Assembly: GCA_910588045.1 (NCBI GenBank)
Contig: CAJUPS010000126.1
Location: 1-7,748, forward strand
Reading direction: 5' to 3'
From: an uncultured Oscillospiraceae bacterium
GTDB taxonomy: Bacteria > Bacillota > Clostridia > Oscillospirales > Oscillospiraceae
Length of the DNA: 7,748 bases
Shown here piece after piece: positions 6,260 to 7,748 of this stretch. The notes below the pieces were generated by a model. It had not been told where the DNA came from and ran no database searches. It saw nothing but the letters and a program-made list of their open reading frames with translations. Position numbers and translations under genes: made by a program. The stretch's first letter is position 1; each line of letters opens with the position of its first letter.

Positions 6260-6687
6260 AGCTTACCCACCTCCTCCTCGAATACCTGCCGCATGGCATC
6301 CGCACAGGCAGTGCGTGTAGCGGTCTGCGCGGGTTTCAAAAAGGGCTTGGGTGGCTGGCCGTGCTTGCCATACTCGATGATGTTGGCGATCTTGGCGTTG
6401 CTCTCCTCATCCGAACGGGGCTCGGAGAACCCCACCTTTACATTGAGGATGCCGTCAAAGTCTTGCTTCACCTCGGTCGTACCGAGGGACTCCAGCAGTT
6501 CTCCTGTAGAACGGGACGGCTCCTGTGTGTCCCAGCCGATAACTGCCCGGAGGTTATCGCGTATCTTGTCCTCCACCACCTTGCCGCCTGCCTTCAGCAT
6601 CTTCTCACAGATGGCATCCGTCTGCTTGCCCAGACGGGACAGCTTCCGCAGATACTCATTGGGAAGCTTCACGGTCACTTCAGCCAC
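6256..6687 (-). CDS. HK97 gp10-like head-tail joining / tail completion protein
   Basis: A 143-residue protein of the HK97 gp10-like family, which acts at the head-tail junction or in tail completion. The diagnostic parts are visible: the N-terminal helix with KAGGKVVEDKIRDNL, then RSTGELLESLG, the strand NVKVGF, and the hallmark IIEYGKHGQPPKPFLKPA followed by a C-terminal helix. Length is normal. The start is GTG 6687, inside the end of the adaptor gene (8-base overlap with its TGA at 6682-6680), with GGAGG 9 bases upstream. The stop overlaps the next start (GTGA), so the run from adaptor to terminator is likely translationally coupled. Confidence 0.9.
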   Translation of the reverse strand: MAEVTVKLPNEYLRKLSRLGKQTDAICEKMLKAGGKVVEDKIRDNLRAVIGWDTQEPSRSTGELLESLGTTEVKQDFDGILNVKVGFSEPRSDEESNAKIANIIEYGKHGQPPKPFLKPAQTATRTACADAMRQVFEEEVGKL

Positions 6688-7012
6688 TGGCGGTCACCTC
6701 CTTTGCCAGTACCTCCAGATACATCCCCCGGCCCTTCACGTCCTCAACCGAGGTGATATTGAATCTCTCCCCCCCGCACCGGATCACCATTGCCGTGGTG
6801 ATCTCCACACCAGGAATGCAGCGGAACCGGAACAGGTCGGTGGCTTCGGAGAAGGCGGCGCGGTTCGCCCACTTCTCGCTGCCGTGCCGCCCCTCCCGGT
6901 ACGCCCGGAGGTCGGCCACTACCACGTCCTCCGTGACGGCGAAGCCCTCCGCATCTTTGGTTTTCCTCTGCTCCACGATGTCGATGGAGGTGTTCATTTT
7001 TCCGAAAGACAT
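6680..7012 (-). CDS. Phage head-tail adaptor / head closure protein (SPP1 gp16-like)
   Basis: A 110-residue head-tail adaptor of the phage head-tail joining family, a small beta-barrel ring protein below the portal that closes the filled head. Supporting stretches are MNTSIDIVEQRKTKDAEGFA near the N-terminus, VVVADLRAYREGRHGSEKWA, the FRFRCIPGVEI strand, and RFNITSVEDVKGRGMYLEVL close to the end. The start ATG 7012 has GGAAGG at 7-base spacing; that site is the 3' edge of repeat element copy B. A second ATG five codons in would place the ribosome site too far away. It follows the gp6-like gene after an unusually long 132-base gap for this operon. Confidence 0.87.
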   Translation of the reverse strand: MSFGKMNTSIDIVEQRKTKDAEGFAVTEDVVVADLRAYREGRHGSEKWANRAAFSEATDLFRFRCIPGVEITTAMVIRCGGERFNITSVEDVKGRGMYLEVLAKEVTASG

Positions 7013-7014
7013 AG

Positions 7015-7044
7015 CTACACCTTCCTCGTCCTCACAAACTCCAT
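7015..7044 (-). other. Possible 9-codon leader ORF ending at the adaptor start
   Basis: ATG at 7044 opens MEFVRTRKV with TAG at 7017-7015, two bases before the adaptor ATG. It matches the mini-ORF of copy A in position and pattern (M-E-x-x-R-T-K/R). No good ribosome site precedes it. Translation is unproven and the similarity may be only DNA conservation. Confidence 0.2.
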
Positions 7045-7133
7045 ATCATTCGTTTCCGCGCAAGCGCGAAACCTCATTCATTCCGTTGTTCGTCCTCTCC
7101 CCACCGAATCCGCTGCGCTGGGCTTCGGCGGGG
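7026..7133 (-). repeat. Two-hairpin intergenic element, copy B
   Basis: Second copy of the 108-base element, same length and orientation as copy A. Hairpin 1 (7133-7099) has the identical outer arms CCCCGCCGAA / TTCGGTGGGG. Hairpin 2 (7072-7052) reads GTTTC-GCG-CTTG-CGC-G-GAAAC: its sequence is almost wholly different from copy A but still makes an eight-pair stem with a four-base loop and one bulged G. The linker GAGAGGACGA and the tail ATATGGAG followed by GAGGACGA are conserved. The element ends at the Shine-Dalgarno of the head-tail adaptor gene, as copy A does at the tape measure gene. Confidence 0.8.
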
Positions 7134-7138
7134 ACCCC

Positions 7139-7158
7139 ACTGGCTCATACGAGCCAGT
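7139..7158 (-). other. Perfect 8-bp hairpin over the gp6-like stop codon
   Basis: ACTGGCTC-GTAT-GAGCCAGT on the minus strand forms a perfect eight-pair stem with a four-base loop. The TGA stop of the gp6-like gene (7147-7145) lies across the loop and 3' arm. No T-run follows, so it is not a classical terminator; it could protect a transcript end or slow ribosomes. It has no counterpart at copy A. Confidence 0.65.
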
Positions 7159-7456
7159 TGCGGTCCAGCCGCAGCAGCAGGTTGACCGTATTCCACACCT
7201 GCTGTGCGGCGTTGGTGTTGTCGGCGAAGAAGCCTCCGGTGGACCCGTCCCGGCTCTCATAGAAGTGGCTGGCCAGCATGATGACTGCCTGCTCCGTAGT
7301 GGGCGGCATGGGGGCCGTCTGATAGCTGCCCTCCGGGATATGCTGATAACTCTCCGCGTAGGCCACGGCGGCGGTGATGTACTGCGTGAGCAGCACATCA
7401 TCCGCATCGTGGTCTAGGATGAGATTCAGCTTGACCTTCGCCAGCAGGCCGTCCAT
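7145..7456 (-). CDS. gp6-like head-tail connector protein
   Basis: A 103-residue, mostly alpha-helical protein of the phage gp6-like head-tail connector type, which forms a ring under the portal. Typical features are the opening LLAKVKLNLILDHDADDVLL, the helix QYITAAVAYAESYQHIPEGSY, the central TTEQAVIMLASHFYESRDGS, and the end with VWNTVNLLLRLDRNW. It sits directly after the capsid gene, the usual place. ATG 7456 is chosen: it overlaps the capsid TGA by one base (TGATG), which suggests coupled translation, since only a weak purine stretch (GAGAAG) precedes it. GTG 7459 is the alternative, one codon longer. Confidence 0.88.
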   Translation of the reverse strand: MDGLLAKVKLNLILDHDADDVLLTQYITAAVAYAESYQHIPEGSYQTAPMPPTTEQAVIMLASHFYESRDGSTGGFFADNTNAAQQVWNTVNLLLRLDRNWLV

Positions 7457-7748
7457 CACTTCTCAGCCGCCTTGATGGTCAGAAGCTGGACCGCCTCCGG
7501 CAGCACCAGCTTGCCGTCCACACGCTCCTTGGCCACGAAGCCCACCATGCCGTTCCCGGCGAACAGTTCCTTCAGTTCGGCGAAGGAGCGGGTCCCCCGG
7601 TCGCCGATGTTGTAGTAGCTGTAGTCGCCGAAGGCGATGGCGGGCTTTCCGGCGGTGATGGTGGGGAAGTAGGGAGAGGTGTGGACGGCATAGCCGAACA
7701 GACGGTCCGGCTCCCCGGCCTGGTAGGAGGGCTGCCAGAGGTACTGGC
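7456..7748 (-). CDS. Major capsid protein, HK97 fold (C-terminal part only)
   Basis: An open frame enters from the right edge and ends at TGA 7458-7456, giving the last 96 residues of a protein. The sequence begins QYLWQPSYQAGEPDRLFGYA and continues with VHTSPYFPTITAGKPAIAFG, DYSYYNIGDRGTRSF and a C-terminal GFVAKERVDGKLVLPEAVQL. This is the P- and A-domain end of HK97-type capsid proteins (GxPV-like FGYAVHTSPYFP and AIAFGDYSYY). The start lies outside the window, so length and any protease or scaffold domain cannot be judged. Confidence 0.92.
   Translation of the reverse strand, partial: QYLWQPSYQAGEPDRLFGYAVHTSPYFPTITAGKPAIAFGDYSYYNIGDRGTRSFAELKELFAGNGMVGFVAKERVDGKLVLPEAVQLLTIKAAEK

Larger units (their letters stand above)
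7013..7144 (-). promoter_or_regulatory. Untranslated gap upstream of the head-tail adaptor gene
   Basis: The 132 bases between the gp6-like stop (7147-7145) and the adaptor start hold the second half of hairpin 7158-7139, a short palindrome GGGGTCCCC (7138-7130), repeat element copy B and the adaptor ribosome site. No convincing promoter was recognised. Neither hairpin is followed by a T-run on the minus strand. Confidence 0.6.

Noticed and set aside
5429..7417. Plus-strand open frame of 662 codons crossing six minus-strand genes
   Set aside because: It runs through many compact, well supported phage genes and through repeat copy B; a stop-poor antisense frame is expected in GC-rich DNA.

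Overview
The window is a stretch of the late (structural) operon of a tailed, siphovirus-type phage or prophage, with every supported gene on the minus strand. Read right to left, the order is: major capsid protein (C-terminal end only), gp6-like head-tail connector, SPP1 gp16-like head-tail adaptor, HK97 gp10-like protein, tail terminator/completion protein, phi13-type major tail protein, tail assembly chaperone with a -1 frameshift extension, tape measure protein, and a Tal-like tail protein fused to a fibre-like C-terminus. The ribosome-binding site of one more gene lies at the left edge. Most genes abut or overlap by 1-8 bases and carry strong AGGAGG-type ribosome sites. No promoter or intrinsic terminator was found, as expected inside one long late transcript. 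GC-rich codon choice, the strong Shine-Dalgarno sites, TTG/GTG starts and the protein families point to a temperate phage of a GC-rich Gram-positive gut anaerobe (Clostridia, perhaps Oscillospiraceae-like). The host assignment is an inference.

Head and connector part (about 6256-7748): the HK97-fold capsid protein is followed by the ring proteins that close the head and join it to the tail. Tail part (8-6259): terminator, tube subunit, chaperone pair, tape measure and tip protein. A separate distal tail (Dit) gene between the tape measure and the tip gene is not seen.

Two features stand out. First, the chaperone gene holds a textbook -1 frameshift cassette: an in-frame A AAA AAC heptamer (4956-4950), a 6-base spacer, a GC-rich hairpin (4943-4911), and an otherwise hidden 67-codon extension ending at 4747. 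The site is complete, so a 190-residue G-T-type fusion is predicted beside the 127-residue protein. Second, the only two sizeable intergenic gaps in the operon (4620-4746 and 7013-7144) contain two copies of the same ~108-base element, about 84% identical and in the same orientation. Each copy holds two hairpins in fixed positions and runs into the Shine-Dalgarno and start of the next gene (tape measure and head-tail adaptor). The 3' hairpin differs in sequence between the copies yet still pairs, and several pairs work only as G-U in the sense RNA. This suggests an RNA element acting on the late transcript, and it is the best candidate here for something undescribed.
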